This document shows positions 10,031-21,920 of a stretch of DNA of 64,000 nt, in pieces. The stretch is taken from contig OX485805.1 of the NCBI GenBank assembly GCA_950295325.1, forward strand, positions 12,992,501 through 13,056,500, written 5' to 3'. Positions within the stretch are counted from its first letter, which is position 1. Each line of letters opens with the position of its first letter. This stretch comes from Polytrichum commune (lineage: Eukaryota; Streptophyta; Polytrichopsida; Polytrichales; Polytrichaceae). The translations under genes were made by a program, and so were the position numbers. Below the pieces are notes generated by a model. The model worked only from the letters and a program-made list of their open reading frames with translations, ran no database searches and was not told the DNA's origin.

Positions 10031-11445
10031 ACTTGACCATACATGTGGATAATTGCATGTAGCAAGTAGAGAATATGACTCTTAAGTAGGTCATAGCCCA
10101 CCACAACACTTAGATGTTGGATAAATGTAAGGTGGTGGTTGTGTGTGCACACACACACATACAAAGATTTATTTATTTATTTATTCTTTGTAAAAGACAC
10201 ATTAGATATAAACATTCCTCGAGAATACTCTCCATTGCACCAATGCAATCGTAAGTATATACTTGAGCCATGAGACTGGATTTTGTTTATTTATTTATGT
10301 CCACGACATGAGTCTTTCAACTTGACAAAACATAGATTACAATTGTACTTGAGTGAAAAACAAATGGACCACATGGAGTGTGGGAAGTAAAAGCTATGGA
10401 CTATATGGAGGTCTTGTTTTCTCATGGCTATGGTCACACAAGAGGAAAGCCATGAGCAATTGGACCTACTTGCCTTTCCTTTTCTTGTGTCGGGTGCAAA
10501 CTTCTATGCTACATTAGTCGCCCCACGCTCATTAAAGCAATCATATCTCCCCAAGCAAAGAATATGATATGTATTTAACTTACTGTACTCTTCTTAGAGC
10601 AAGGATGCTCTATGATGAGCAAGTGTGACCATGAGGAAAAGGATGGAAAACGGTGGGTGGTTCTTATGGAGGCACGGGGTAACTTAATGGGAGAGTTCCC
10701 TTGGCTAGGTTTTGTCAACATGTCCCACTTGTTTGGTGCTCTCCTTGGGGCCAATGCATCTAGAGCCAATGGGCGTTCTAATATTGTAGAGGGCTCTCTA
10801 TTGCATCTTTGTCTATGTCAGAATGTAGTTTGCACATGGGTATAAAGTGGTTCTTAACAAATGTGAACATGCCACATGGCAAAATTTGAGAAAATAAAAC
10901 TTATATTGTGTTGGAATAGAGAGGTCTCTATGGTACTAGGGCCTAAAACCAAAGAGACTTCTAAATTAAGTGATTTAATTGGTCAAAACATTTGAAACCA
11001 AGGATTTCATATTAGGGTGTGAGTACACAACATGTGCACATGAAGTGGCGTTTACACCAAATTGTTTCTAAGATCAATTAGGCGGTCCCAAGTATAGAAA
11101 CAAAAGCCTTTTAATTTTTCCAGATTTGAATCTAATATTGCGCCTAGCAATAAAGCATATTAAACTTTTTTGTCTAAAGCTTTTACTATCAAGTAAAAAC
11201 CCAAATGTAGCCCCACCAACATTAGTAGAGGATAAGGGGTCCTAATGAGACGGGCTGACTGAGATGGTTTTTAAACAACACAAGTGTGTTGTTTACAATG
11301 TCTTTGTTAGGACTCCTCCTCGTCTAAGTACTAAGGTATGGATGTGTGATTCGGCTATCTTTTTTAATCAAACGCTCATATTTGAGTGGTGTTTGGTTAG
11401 GTGTGGATAAAGATGCATGTAAGAAAGCAAGTTGGACTGCATTTC
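10031..11445. other. No gene seen; low-copy AT-rich sequence
   Basis: Contains short (TTTA)n stretches (about 10168-10185 and 10287-10298) and a CA run (about 10145-10160). No protein, RNA gene or clear transposon end is recognised. Confidence 0.4.
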
Positions 11446-11675
11446 CAAACCTTGCTAACTACACTCAACACTCAACATGATAAAGGAATCAACATACTTG
11501 CACTTCCAGTAACCATGATTAAATAAGGGGGAGTCCAATTTATGTTGATGCATATATTTGATAATGCAACAAAAATTTCATAACTTCAATGTGATCAACA
11601 CGAGATGGAAACGAGGAATAATCATCCGAATAACACCCACATACCTTAGGCACGAGAGGGGATTGAAAAACCTTG
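11446..11675 (+). repeat. Single dispersed copy of the 55-58 kb array unit
   Basis: The order AAGGAATCAACA, TTGCACTTCC, TAACCATGATTAAATAAGGG, GTTGATGCATA, TGCAACAAAAATTTCAT, then AATAACACCCACATACCTTAGG mirrors the long unit at about 55740-55960. It shows that the array unit also exists as a dispersed repeat. Confidence 0.6.
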
Positions 11676-11939
11676 TTTGCATGCTTATGTCTTGTTCTCA
11701 ATGGGTTTTTTTGTTACACCGTAGAAGTTAGTTGCTCCTTGCCCTCATTGCCCACCCAAAAAAAGAAAAAAGAAAAAAACATGTCCATCAAATAGTCCAT
11801 ACACTTCAATCAAAGAAAACTCTACACCCTCATTAAAGTAGGGAAATCAAAACTCTCAACCTCAAGATATAACCGTACATGAATGGTCATTAAACTGCAC
11901 ATGCATCCTCACCTTATGTACATGCATGGCATGTCTTTG

Positions 11940-12450
11940 AACAAGTACCCTAGGTATAATAGGCACCCCCAATGACAACCAACCAACCAACCAACCACCG
12001 CTACACCCAACCCCACCAATTATTACCCAATTCATGAAATTCACATATTGCCACAATAGATCTCCCGCCACTGCCGCTAGGGGAAAAGAACTCAGAGCCG
12101 CAGGGTGGAAAGTCAACCCCCTTATCACCATCACAGTCGGCATACAAGCAACCATCCACCAACAATCATCACTAGCATTAAAAACCCTCGACATACCTTT
12201 GAGAGAAACAAGGAAGGCCAAAAAAACTCATGAGACACACACACCCACACACACACACACACACCCACCAAATATGCACAAAACACATGGCATATCTAGT
12301 TGTAACCAAGAAACAAGCTTGATAACAAACAAACCCCCGTAGACCCACAAAACTTGATTGTGTCACACTAAGAACCTGCCCTCCGCAGAGGGCAAAAAAC
12401 CAACCCTACCCTTGAAGCTTGGTAGAACATGATACAAGGAGAGGAAGAAC
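11940..12450 (+). pseudogene. LINE-like retroelement fragment: C-terminal block and 3' tail
   Basis: Plus-strand translation contains RAAGWKVNPLITITVGIQ followed by ATIHQQS. This matches the pattern (GWxVxPLIxIT, then IH) also seen near 35.5 kb (minus), 44.9 kb and 53.25 kb. The nucleotide tail (CCTACCCTTGAAGCTTGGTAGAACATGAT, about 12406-12434) resembles that at about 45140-45172 (CCCTTACCATGAAGCTTGATAACACATGAT). Upstream pol domains are absent, as in a 5'-truncated insertion. A short CA microsatellite lies at 12237-12264. Confidence 0.6.
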
Positions 12451-13198
12451 GCGATGTACGAAACACCAAAGTTACTTCCCTTTCTTATTCTTGTTTATAA
12501 TATTGCTCCCATGCTCACTAGGCCATCGACACTACATACAATTTAGTGGTCTTTGCGTATTATGGTCATGTTGTTTATCGGGTTTAGGGCGCCGTGGGGT
12601 GGGGGGTGGGCTTGGCTTTTTGCCTTTGTCCACTACAGTAGTCCCACTCTTTTGGTGGCTCCTCCTCGTCCGGCGCACTAGGGCCATGCACCTCGGGAGC
12701 CTTCCTTCCATCACGACAAACCCCATTCCTGCGGTTTGGGACTGGGGCCGATCTCGGGCCTTAATTGAAGTTGGCCGAGTCGGTTACGACAAAAGGGCCC
12801 GGGGTTTCGGATGCACGGGGGCTTTCGACCAATCGGGGTCCGCCACGTCACGCACGCCAGGTGTTGCACAACTAGGAGCTCGTGGACTCGAATATGTGAT
12901 GCCCACGGAGAGCCCAACTTACAAAGGGGGTGGGTGTGGGGCCCTATGGTGGCCACTTCGAACTCCACAAAGTCACTTGAACCGTTGGATCGGATCGGCT
13001 CATCGTCGTGAAGATCGCCCATTTTGATGTTTCGTAACCGGTTGGCCACTTTGTTTCGCCGAGGTGGCACTACACGATTGGCTCTGAGCACATAGGTTTG
13101 CAGACGATAACCTCAACATCCCAGTCGGTTATGATCATCTAAATCGGTTATGGTGACAGGTGACCCACTGTTTAGGTCGCATGCGCGGCTCAACAAAG
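12451..13198. other. GC-rich block without recognised gene
   Basis: From about 12590 to 13100 the sequence is clearly more GC-rich than its neighbours. Open frames exist on both strands (for example 12419-13027 plus and 12711-13091 minus), but they overlap each other and match no family I know, so GC richness (few stops) is the likelier cause. The motif AACCGGTT or TCGGTTA recurs at about 13035, 13124 and 13144, anticipating the hairpin that follows. Confidence 0.4.
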
Positions 13199-13312
13199 CG
13201 TTTTATTGGAACCGGTTATCAGTGCAAAACCGGTTTTGTCAAGTTGGCTCGCCCGCGGGCTCGCCACCTTGACAGAACCGGTTCTGCACCGATAACCGGT
13301 TCCAATAAAACG
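13199..13312. repeat. 114-bp near-perfect hairpin
   Basis: Arms of 57 nt (13199-13255 and 13256-13312) meet with essentially no loop at GCCCGC/GGGC. About six mismatches are scattered along them. Each arm has CGTTTTATTGGAACCGGTTA and a second AACCGG motif. No open frame crosses it. It could be the core of a foldback MITE or a small-RNA precursor; the sequence alone cannot separate these. Confidence 0.85.
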
Positions 13313-13497
13313 ATTACCTCATACATATCGGAGTTGAGATGCGACGATTGTTTACGATGATCACATAGGGGTCTTCCACTTGTATTCATTGGTGATTGTG
13401 GGAATGAAGTATACGGTTTGAATATATCCTCCATTCTCTTCTCGACATGTGTCATTTTGGTGTCCATTTCATGACTAGAAGCGTTGTCATACACCGC

Positions 13498-13738
13498 TTA
13501 ACCCTTAAAGGACATATGCTTTCCCGATACCACACCCAAAATATCTTTTAAATTTCATTTTAAGCATGATTAACCAATTAATTTACATAGGCTCTATTCT
13601 AAAGAAGTGTAGATCTTGCTAAGGTGCTCGATTTGGCATTCTAAAAACCCCATTTGGTGCAATGGAGTAGAAGTTTTGAACAAGATTCTCCCAAAATAAT
13701 ACCAAGCCTGTGGGGCAGCATTGTCCTTTAAGGGTTAA
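13498..13738. mobile_element. 241-bp MITE with 17-bp perfect TIRs
   Basis: TTAACCCTTAAAGGACA at 13498-13514 is repeated in inverse at 13722-13738. The first nine bases equal those of the 0.8-kb TIR elements at 2010 and 32023, suggesting a shared mobilising transposase. No clear target duplication was found. Confidence 0.65.
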
Positions 13739-15175
13739 CCATGTGTGTAATGAACGAGAAGAGGAGTGTCCACATAAGGTCCACATACCTCGGTCGGTGC
13801 CCATGAAGGAGAGTGGGTTGTGACACCAAACTTTACATAGGGCTTACGAACTCGTGTGACCGAGGCGAGTGTGCCCTAGGGCCCGAAAGTATCTTATGAA
13901 CCGGTCGGGTCATTCGGTTTTAGGGTTTTTTGGGTGTGGGACCCACCGTAAACCCATCCTAGAACATGGTTTGTGGATCTACAATCGTTGCCTTGTTGAT
14001 GTACAACAAGCATGTACATGTTGTCTAGATTGAATGCACATGCTACGTTTTAGAAGATATTGTCCATCATAGGTTCGTGTCCATTGGTGGATTCACATGC
14101 CTTGTGTACTATGTACACAACTATATTCCCATACACCCATAATGAGGAACTCATACTTATAGAGGCCGAATGTGACATTTGGTTGAACTTGGCGTGTGAT
14201 GCTTGTGTTGGGCACGTACATTGATCATACCTATAATGAAATTTTGACATACCATTGACCACCGCAATTCATAATGTTCATAATTGGGAATTCATGGTAG
14301 AAATAATATTAATGTTCACATAAATCAATGGCACGTCATACGTTTGTGTCCTATGAGAAATTGTCAGCTCACTTATCGTAGTAATATATTTAGGGTTGCC
14401 TTTTTACTAACCCAACTACTTGCTTCTTCGGCCCGCATCATGCAATGTTGTTCCAAGAAGAGGACACGTCATCTTGCAGTTTCATAAACCTAAGTTCGAT
14501 ACTATTGTGGGCCACCTTACTTTACAACCCACAAATGAAATCAACAAATGGGCCACACTATTTTCTTCACAATTTAAGCTTTAAGCCCATAATGATAAGG
14601 TGTGATTATTTTAGTTGGCCCTCGTAATGGAAGTTGGGTTATGAGAACCAAAGTAAGCTAGTAAACCAAATTAACCACTACAATAAACATGCTTGATTTT
14701 GGATACTTGTTGTAAACCACCCTATATTTGTGTGGTGTGTGGTTTGGATCTAAGATTAACACCAAAAGTGCTTAGAAGAGATTGGACTATATGCTTGGAA
14801 CTTAGTAATTATACTAGGTTCAATAGTCAACATTTTTTTCTAAGGGGGGGGGGGGGGGGCTAGGGCGAACCAACACATACATTGGTTCCTTGGAGGCAAG
14901 GATTTGGGCATCCAACAAGGAACGAGTGTGTGGGTTGGTTCTTTGACTTTGAAGAATCATAACAAAAACATGGGGAGCTTAGAAAATTCCACAAATTGTT
15001 GGTAAAATCTTAAACCATGTTTGCCGATCTAAGGAAAAACCTTCAAATCCCAAGTCAAGAATCATGGCAAGCAAAAAAAAAAACCATCTAAGACACATTT
15101 ACCTTGCCCTAGTAGAGTGGAAAACGATGTCATGTGCAACGTGTGAGTTTTAGGGACTTAGTTATTTACCTAGAT
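13739..15175. other. No gene seen
   Basis: AT-rich sequence with a 16-G run at 14844-14859 and an AACCGGT-containing segment near 13900. Short open frames are unconvincing. Confidence 0.4.
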
Positions 15176-15179
15176 TAGT

Positions 15180-15490
15180 TATGGAACGAGCGTGAATGGG
15201 ACTAGACCCTGGACTATGTGTAGATTGAAAGGAGGATCATAAGTGAGAAGATCCTTGTATATAGATAAGGATGTTGTATATATGAGCATTTCCAACTCCA
15301 CATGCAATTTTGGCCATTGGACCAAATTAGAACCTATCTTATACATGTAGGAACTGTGAGACACGAGGATTGTCATTCCAAGTTTCAGATTTGAAATTGA
15401 GATGCACATATTGTAAAAGGTCAAAGTGAGGATTATGTATCTCTCGGGAATGATCATATAGGCCCTTGCCAATGTGTAATTGAGTTAGTT
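15180..15490 (+). repeat. Dispersed repeat related to 62.6-62.9 kb
   Basis: Shares ordered blocks with 62735-62930: CAACTCCACATGCAATTTTG and GGCCATTGGACC, TTCCAAGTTTCA, TTGAAATTGAGATGCA, GGTCAAAGTGAGGATT and GAATGATCATATAGGCCCTT. The same backbone is found in the tandem units at 61.9-62.6 kb. Confidence 0.6.
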
Positions 15491-16009
15491 ATGTTAATTG
15501 TAGAACGGTGCCTATGCACTACAAAGAATCACAATCCTTTCAAATATGTTATTGTAGCAGATCATAAAACCATCCAGTGGAATATAACTAATGGTAGGGA
15601 ACTGCAATTTCCGTAATGATACTTTGAGCTTGTACTCTCATAACATACGTTCCCCCCCCCCCTCCCCTTATATGTAAAAAAAGAAAACCTATGATCTTTG
15701 TTACAACCCTTGCCATATTCTCTATTTCTCCCAAACTGGTTGTCCCATTCCAGCTGCTAGTTTTGGGTCGGAAATGCTTATTTGGTGAGGATGGTGAGTT
15801 ATAAACCCACCATTACTAGTTAGGCTAGTACTTAACTACACCCGAGTCAAGGATGAAAGTGGGTGGATGAAACAAACATGACTCATGATGGATGTGAGGT
15901 GAGCCACCACCCAAGGAGTTTGATCCGAGTCCGACGTATATAAAACACGTGGTTGCCACTTTCATTTTCACACTTTGGACTCTGATCAAACTCCTTCAGT
16001 CCCAAAAAC
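15491..16009. other. No gene seen
   Basis: Non-coding sequence with an 11-C run at 15652-15662. Confidence 0.35.
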
Positions 16010-16150
16010 TTCTCTTGTGGTCCCAAATGACCCTCAAACTACCGAACGAAATGGTTGGCGGATCGATTCCCAACCGTGAAATTGTCTCTACTTGACCCCA
16101 AAAAAAAAAAAAAAAAACTAGCCAAATGGTCAAACTCCTCGTATTCTCCC
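16010..16150 (+). mobile_element. SINE-like element, internally deleted copy
   Basis: GTGGTCCCAAATGACCCTCAAACTAC, then ATGGTTGGCGGATCGATTCC (B-box-like segment GGATCGATTCC at 16060-16070), then TGTCTCTACTTGAC, an A18-type run and AACTAGCC. The same order occurs at 58793-58945 and, inverted, at 42540-42660. The A-box region is missing here. The A-run next to the shared segment fits retroposition. Confidence 0.55.
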
Positions 16151-16847
16151 ATTAAATAATAATAATGATAATAACCAACTCCTCTCGACCAATGGGAACG
16201 GCCGATTATTGGGCTCCTGGTGGTCTTTGGACCCTAGTGGACTCGCGCCCTTATTGCATCTGGCACCGGAGAGTCAAAGTACTTACAGTCGCCCGAGGCA
16301 TGGATGAAAGTTGGTGGATTAAACCGAGGGCAGACGGACAGACGGATGGATGGATGGAGGTGAGGTGAGCCACCCTCATGATAAGAATGCATTCGGGACA
16401 AGGCTACTTTACGCCCTAACCCGTGGGAAGAGACAAAACAAACAAGGAAGGGAAGGCTCTAGCCTCTAGGCCACATGAAAAAGGGGCATGCATGGCATCG
16501 GTCGCCCACATGCACCCTACATGTAAGGGGGCATTCATTCCGTGTATGTAAGTTGTTGTTAGGGACGTCGAATCCACTCCTCCTTCCGTGTTGTTACTTA
16601 AGTCCCAACATTTGGGCCAACTAGATTATAGCTAGCCCGATCTCGGATCATCAATTGGGGCTTGAATAGAGGGAGGAACGAGGTTTAGGTTCCTCTATAG
16701 CACATGGAAGCCATAATAGTCCCACTATCTCGAAGCTTCCTAGAAGGGGCATACATACTCCCATGCAACTTCACACACACTTATTATAGTGTCGTGAATG
16801 TTGCTGGTATATATGCTTGCCACAAGCTATCTCCACACGGGTGGTTA
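16151..16847. other. No gene seen
   Basis: Short AATAATAATGATAATAA (about 16155) and GGAT-type microsatellite (about 16342-16358) stretches. No recognised coding sequence. Confidence 0.35.
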
Positions 16848-17360
16848 GGGGCGGTTTACACTATGGACCAAGAGCCATGACCATGAAATTCTAAAATCTG
16901 TGATTGGAGAGTAAAGTGCTCTTGGTCCCATTTGGCTTTACACTACCTTGAAAAAAGGAGAATGACCACTAACTTTGAGGTCCCCAAAAACTACTAAAAT
17001 CTGCCATTTGGATAATGTGCCATGGTCCAACGGGTTTTCCGTTGAGGCGAGGCAAAATGCTCGACTCAACGGAAATCAAGGGAGCCGTAAGGCTGAAAAT
17101 CAGCCATTGGCCGAATTTTTTTTTTAATTTTTTTTTTTCCCGATTTTTTTTTACGTTACTGTAGATCGTTGGGATAGAAATTAAAAAAATCAGCCCAAAG
17201 TTGTCCCGGTCCAATTCCACTTTACACTACAAGAGTGACCAAGCCACTCAAAAATCCATTTTTGATTTTTCATGGTCACGGCTCTTGGCCAAGAGCTGTG
17301 ACTATGAAAATGATTTAATTTTCTTGGTCATGGCTCTTGGTCCATAGTGTAAACCGCCCC
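16848..17360. mobile_element. PIF/Harbinger-type MITE, 513 bp, intact ends
   Basis: The first 36 bases (GGGGCGGTTTACACTATGGA, then CCAAGAGCCATGACCA) are repeated perfectly in inverse at the other end, and TTA flanks both sides (16845-16847 and 17361-17363). TTA target duplication and G/C-rich ends are typical of PIF/Harbinger derivatives. The perfect ends suggest recent movement. An internal hairpin at about 17037-17076 (CCGTTGAG/CTCAACGG) and T-runs fill the centre. No open frame is convincing. Confidence 0.88.
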
Positions 17361-18399
17361 TTAGTTTCCCAACATTGTCTAAGGGGTAATAGTAAAATCT
17401 GACCCTGTGTCAAAAAAGGTTTGTTGATCTTTCATCCCAGTTTCAGTTCACCAGTTGTCTAGTTTTATTTTTATGATCATCGTGTAGGGGTTCCACAATG
17501 CACTCTACAAAGAAAACCAACGCTTTCACCTTCCCCTCCCTCGGTTCGCCTCCCCCCCCTTTGGTGGTCGTTGTGAACATTCACCCAATCTTCATTTTTG
17601 GATAAAGTTTTGGTACAAATATAAAAAGAAATAACATTACACACACACACACACACACACACACAAGTTCCATTGGTTTTGCTTTATATTATTTTTGCAT
17701 GTGCTTATTGTGATGTGTGAATCATGCTTTCAAAATTTGATAGGGGACACTCATCATCTGCAAACCAATAAATCATTAAACAAATGTACCACAAAATCAT
17801 TTATTGATATAGCGGTCAACTAGCACATGAAGTTCACCAAAGCTCCGGCGAATCAAAACAAGTATTCACCGACATCAACGAAGCTTGTGCCAATTCCTTC
17901 AAGCATCTTGTTGGGCGAGCATTTCATGTTGAGGCAGACATAGAAGGTGCAAATTTGCCTTGTTATCCAACATGAAAGTTGGAAAGAAAGGGTGTTGTAG
18001 AATATGGGAATTGAATCATTTATCCAACTTATACCCTATTATCAATGGCATTAGATTAGTCTAGCATGTTTGAGTTGGGATGAGTGAGCCACAAACATAC
18101 ATGGGCCATGTTTTTACCCCCCCCCCTTCCCCCAATGTTGGTAGGTATTATGAACAAAAAAATCTTTATAAATTACACCTATAGAGCCACACCTAGACCT
18201 CTACCATTGGTCATTTAGGCCTTTTCAGGAGAGATTTTCAAAGCTTTTCAAATTCAAAGCTTGATCTTCCACTATCTAGAGGCCTTTTCCTTTTATTCTC
18301 CATCAAATTTAAGTAAGGGTGGGTGGGTGGGTGGGTGGGGGGGGGGGGTGGGTGAGATATTTCATCACTGTAAGTCTATTGTATCATTGTATATAGCCC
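17361..18399. other. Intergenic with microsatellites
   Basis: Contains (AC)13 at 17639-17665, a C-run at 18118-18127 and (GGGT)n running into a G-run at about 18317-18354. No gene is recognised. Confidence 0.5.
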
Positions 18400-20840
18400 C
18401 CAAGGCTCTCGTTGGTTGAAACGGTGGAGATTGTCCAAGTTCACTTCACACTAGAAAGTGAAGGCTGAAAGACCCAAAGTCAATTTGATGGAAGAAAAAT
18501 CTACATGGAAATCCTATGATAAGGTTTTATGGTTTACTGAAATTTGTGTAAGGCCCACCTCAAAGATGCGGGCATGATGTAAATTTTGGCAGGTTGTGAT
18601 AGTCAAGCAATTGTCATTGGTTGTCATGGTTATTTTGATATTTTTTTCCAACAATAATTTTTCCTAGGACATATTAGTTTAAAATATGATAGAGGATCGT
18701 CTCTCTTAGTTGCCCACAACTCCTAGTTTTTGGATCTTGTTAGTATGTGTTTTTGTTGTAAATGGTTTTTATTGAATTTTTAAAATAATGGTTTCTCATT
18801 CACGGCAAGTTTCTCATGCAATGTCAGTGGTTAGGAAATCCAATAATGAAGCCAAATGTCTCCTTGGATGACATGGAATCAACCACAATTCCAATTGCAT
18901 GGACCCTCATTGGTAAGTAGGAATTTGAGCATTTCTGGGTTGTTTCATGATGCATGATTAAAAACAATTGGATTGCAAATACCACCAAATGTTGAAGGTA
19001 GTGAAGATGCGACCATGGTAGGAAATGTGGAAAAACTGCCACAAATGAAGAAAAATGTTAAGAAAAAAAAATTGTAGGGCATCAATTTCAATATCAAAAG
19101 GAGTGTCCAAAAAGAATGATGCAATTACATTGGATGATTTGGAAGGTAAAGAAGAGGTCCCTATTAAATGGAAAAATTATGCGATTGAAATCTTCACTAC
19201 GAGCCACGGTGAGATGAAAGAATAATTTACATAATGAACCAAAAAAAAACACAATTGTTTGTTTTAAAAGGCCTTAGCCCACCTTCCCCCATTTTATACG
19301 TGGCGTTTGAGGTATGAGTAGGGAATCAAACTTTACACCTCATGAATCAAGGTTGACGCCTTTATGAAGGTCATCAAATCATTTTTCTCAAGTTGATAGA
19401 GTTTGAAACATATTGTAGTTAATTCAATACTAGCTTATTTAAAATTTTAATAGTTGTATTTGTACACGAATGAATAGTCGGATTTCGAGTTTTGTAAATT
19501 TAGAATAATATCGTTGGTTTGGAAGAAGAAATATAAGGTACTTCTCATTGAATACAAAAATGAAAAATGTTTAAATAAAATTACAGATCGTGATAAACGT
19601 GAATGTTATTGTTATGAGTAGATAAATATGTAGGATGGACAACATGCAAGTGCAGTCAATCAAATGCCAACAAATGCTTAAGAGGATGATCAACACTACG
19701 GTAATCAAAATATGCAACAAAATTCACATGAGGGGAATCTACCTCCCAATACTACAAAAGAAAAGAAAAGAAAAGAAAATATATGGAATCATTTATGGCA
19801 CAACCAGCCAGCAATCCTTCTAGTTTGATAGCAATTTCTTTAATGCTACAAAATATTTATTGAAGAATATGTATGCTCATATGACATCATTGATACATAT
19901 ATTATAGGTACTTACCCAATGTCATATTCAATACCCATGTCCTAAAATTCTATGTGTGATTCTTTCCGAATCTTCATTTGCCAAAATAACTTGCTGTAGA
20001 TATTTTTGTAGTCTCAAGCAAGAAATTTTCATATTTTCCCATTTTATCTTATTAAAAAATGTAGTCTCTTCATCAATCTCCTCACATCCTTCTAATGACA
20101 CATCTTACTTCACCTGTAGCTATCATTTCAACCCTCAATTAATGTCATTCTCTCAATAATCTAATTTATATTATATTTTATAATTATATTTTTTCTTCTC
20201 CTATGCATTCCCTATCAATAAATTCCTTACTAATTATACACATATTATGTAGCATAATATATGCAGCAACTATATCAACCATATGTCATAAAAATATATC
20301 ATCTCTTCTTATGATAATTCTCCATCTTCCCTTTAAAATCCCGAAAGCATATTCTACTCACATGTGAGTAGAACTTTGAATCAAATTTCAACTAACATTA
20401 TAATCTTCTACATCTCTTGAAAACCTTCAAAATGAATTGTAAATCCATAGCCGCACTAGATATACACAATCTCCATTATGCAATTTCTTCCAACTTTTAT
20501 TAGTCGAAATAATGTCCAATCGTACATGTTTCTTGCCCATCCTAATTTGTAATCCCAAAAAACACATTTTGCGTCAGCAATACCTTGTAGTAAAGTCAAG
20601 TGAATTGACTTTTGACAATAATAATCTTCTCCTCCAATTACAAGTATAAGAAGTAGAATGTGAAATCCATCAAGTGCTTCGACAGTATGAGAAATTCCAT
20701 GGAGTGCCTCAAATTCTTGTATTCAAATCCTAATTCGAGATGGACTGGGACATCGCACAAAACTTCGTTGCACTATTTTTGGTCTTCAAAATATGAAGAG
20801 CCAACCTAACTTGCACCCATGCCAACCCAAACATATATTT
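18400..20840 (-). mobile_element. Decayed, once-autonomous PIF/Harbinger element (approximate extent)
   Basis: The segment 18400-18575 (CTCGTTGGTTGAAACGGTGGAG, CACTTCACACTAGAAAG, GGCCCACCTCAAAGATG) resembles 27110-27300 in the Harbinger derivative there. TAGAGTTTGAAACATATTGTAG at 19396-19417 resembles 27428-27450. Between and beyond these lies extra sequence with transposase remnants (20165-20830). The 26.6-27.6 kb element is therefore probably a deletion derivative of an element like this one. Exact ends are not resolved. A short open stretch around 19110-19225 (LDDLEGKEEVPIKWKNYA) may be a remnant of a second element gene, function unknown. Confidence 0.55.
20165..20830 (-). pseudogene. PIF/Harbinger DDE transposase remnant
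   Basis: Minus-strand translation, with stops and frameshifts, gives in order: EALHGISHTVEALDGFHI (about 20715-20660), GGEDYYCQKSIHLTLLQGIA, CVFWDYKLGWARNMYDW (about 20570-20520), VEYAFGILKGRWRIIIRRDD (about 20356-20300) and VDIVAAYIMLHNMCIISKE (about 20275-20220). These correspond to the first catalytic Asp block (xxDGxHI), the YY(C/N)RK block, the second Asp (xHDW-like), the ERAFGxLKxRW block and the LHN block of plant Harbinger (PIF-type) transposases. The gene is dead: stops interrupt it and one frame change lies just upstream of AFGILKG. It may once have mobilised related MITEs in this window; that link is inference. Confidence 0.85.
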
Positions 20841-21639
20841 GTGTGTTAAAAAGGCGTGCATCATGTTTCTTTAGATAGGCTCAATTGCAATCCATGCCAC
20901 ACGTTTATCTCACTTATTGATTTCATTGGGAGGTTGCAAATATATTTAAATCAATACAAAATAATGAGTACACTAACATGCTCTTTTGCCATTTCATGTA
21001 ACTTTCTTGAATAGTAAGAACCTTTTGTACACCACACATCATGCGCTTCCACCCTTGACGTGTACCTACTAAGCCTTAGTGCTTAACTAAGCCAAGTATT
21101 ATCACCCTCGAGCATGTTGGTGGGGCCAGGACAAGTCAAATAGTATTCCGAATTATACCCAACTTTTTTTTTTATTACCAACAAATTCAAACTGAAAAGC
21201 TTGAGTGAAGCACTATCACTGGTATTATTAGATTGGATCAACCGATAAGAAGGTGAATAATGTTATGTGGAGGTCTTTAGAGTTTAAACATGAATTTAAT
21301 GAGGTGTAGTGGCTACCTTAGGTCATGGAAACCCTCAATTGGACATTATGGTAACTTCTTGACCATGGTTATGTAAATGTAATGTCTAACATTAATGTAG
21401 AGTCTATTAAGTATTCCAAACATTGTAGGAGGTTAATCAATTTATCAAGAGTTTCACAATTTACTATTTGTATAGTTCAAAGGGGAGAGAGAGAGAGAGA
21501 GAGAGAGATCATTGTTTGTCAACTATATCATAGAGGCTCTCTATCATCCCACGAACAATGGTGAGTCAAATGGCTCTCGAGAAGGGGTCCTCATTGACAT
21601 AACCAACAGACAATGAGAATATGAATCTACACATTAAGT
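20841..21639. other. No gene seen
   Basis: AT-rich sequence; (GA)n at about 21484-21508. Nothing recognised. Confidence 0.4.
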
Positions 21640-21920
21640 TCAGTAGTTGATATACTTGTTTGATTCATCACATTGAGATCTCACAAATCGTGGCACCTTT
21701 AAGGGGGCGTGTTTGGTGTGGTCGAAGAGCCCTTGGAGACGAGTACACCATGCTAGTTTTGTGGACACATGATGAAGGAGATGTTGAGTTTCAAGTGATT
21801 CGTGGCATAAGCAATCATTCCAAATAGGATAATGTGTATTTCGTGACAAAGATGACATACATTTTGTGTATATGAGGTCCAGTTGATTGATTTCATGGTG
21901 AACATTCGAAAAGAAGAAGA
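21640..21920 (-). pseudogene. Possible reverse-transcriptase zinc-binding (zf-RVT-like) remnant
   Basis: A minus-strand open stretch reads NDCLCHESLETQHLLHH followed by an AW pair and TRLQGLFDHTKHAP. The spacing of Cys, His, Glu-Thr and HLL resembles the zinc-binding segment after plant LINE reverse transcriptases. One expected metal ligand is replaced (HHV). Without upstream pol domains this is tentative. Confidence 0.3.

Noticed and set aside
12419-13091. Overlapping open frames of 202 and 126 codons on opposite strands
   Set aside because: The block is GC-rich, so stops are rare by chance; neither translation shows a domain or conserved motif I recognise.
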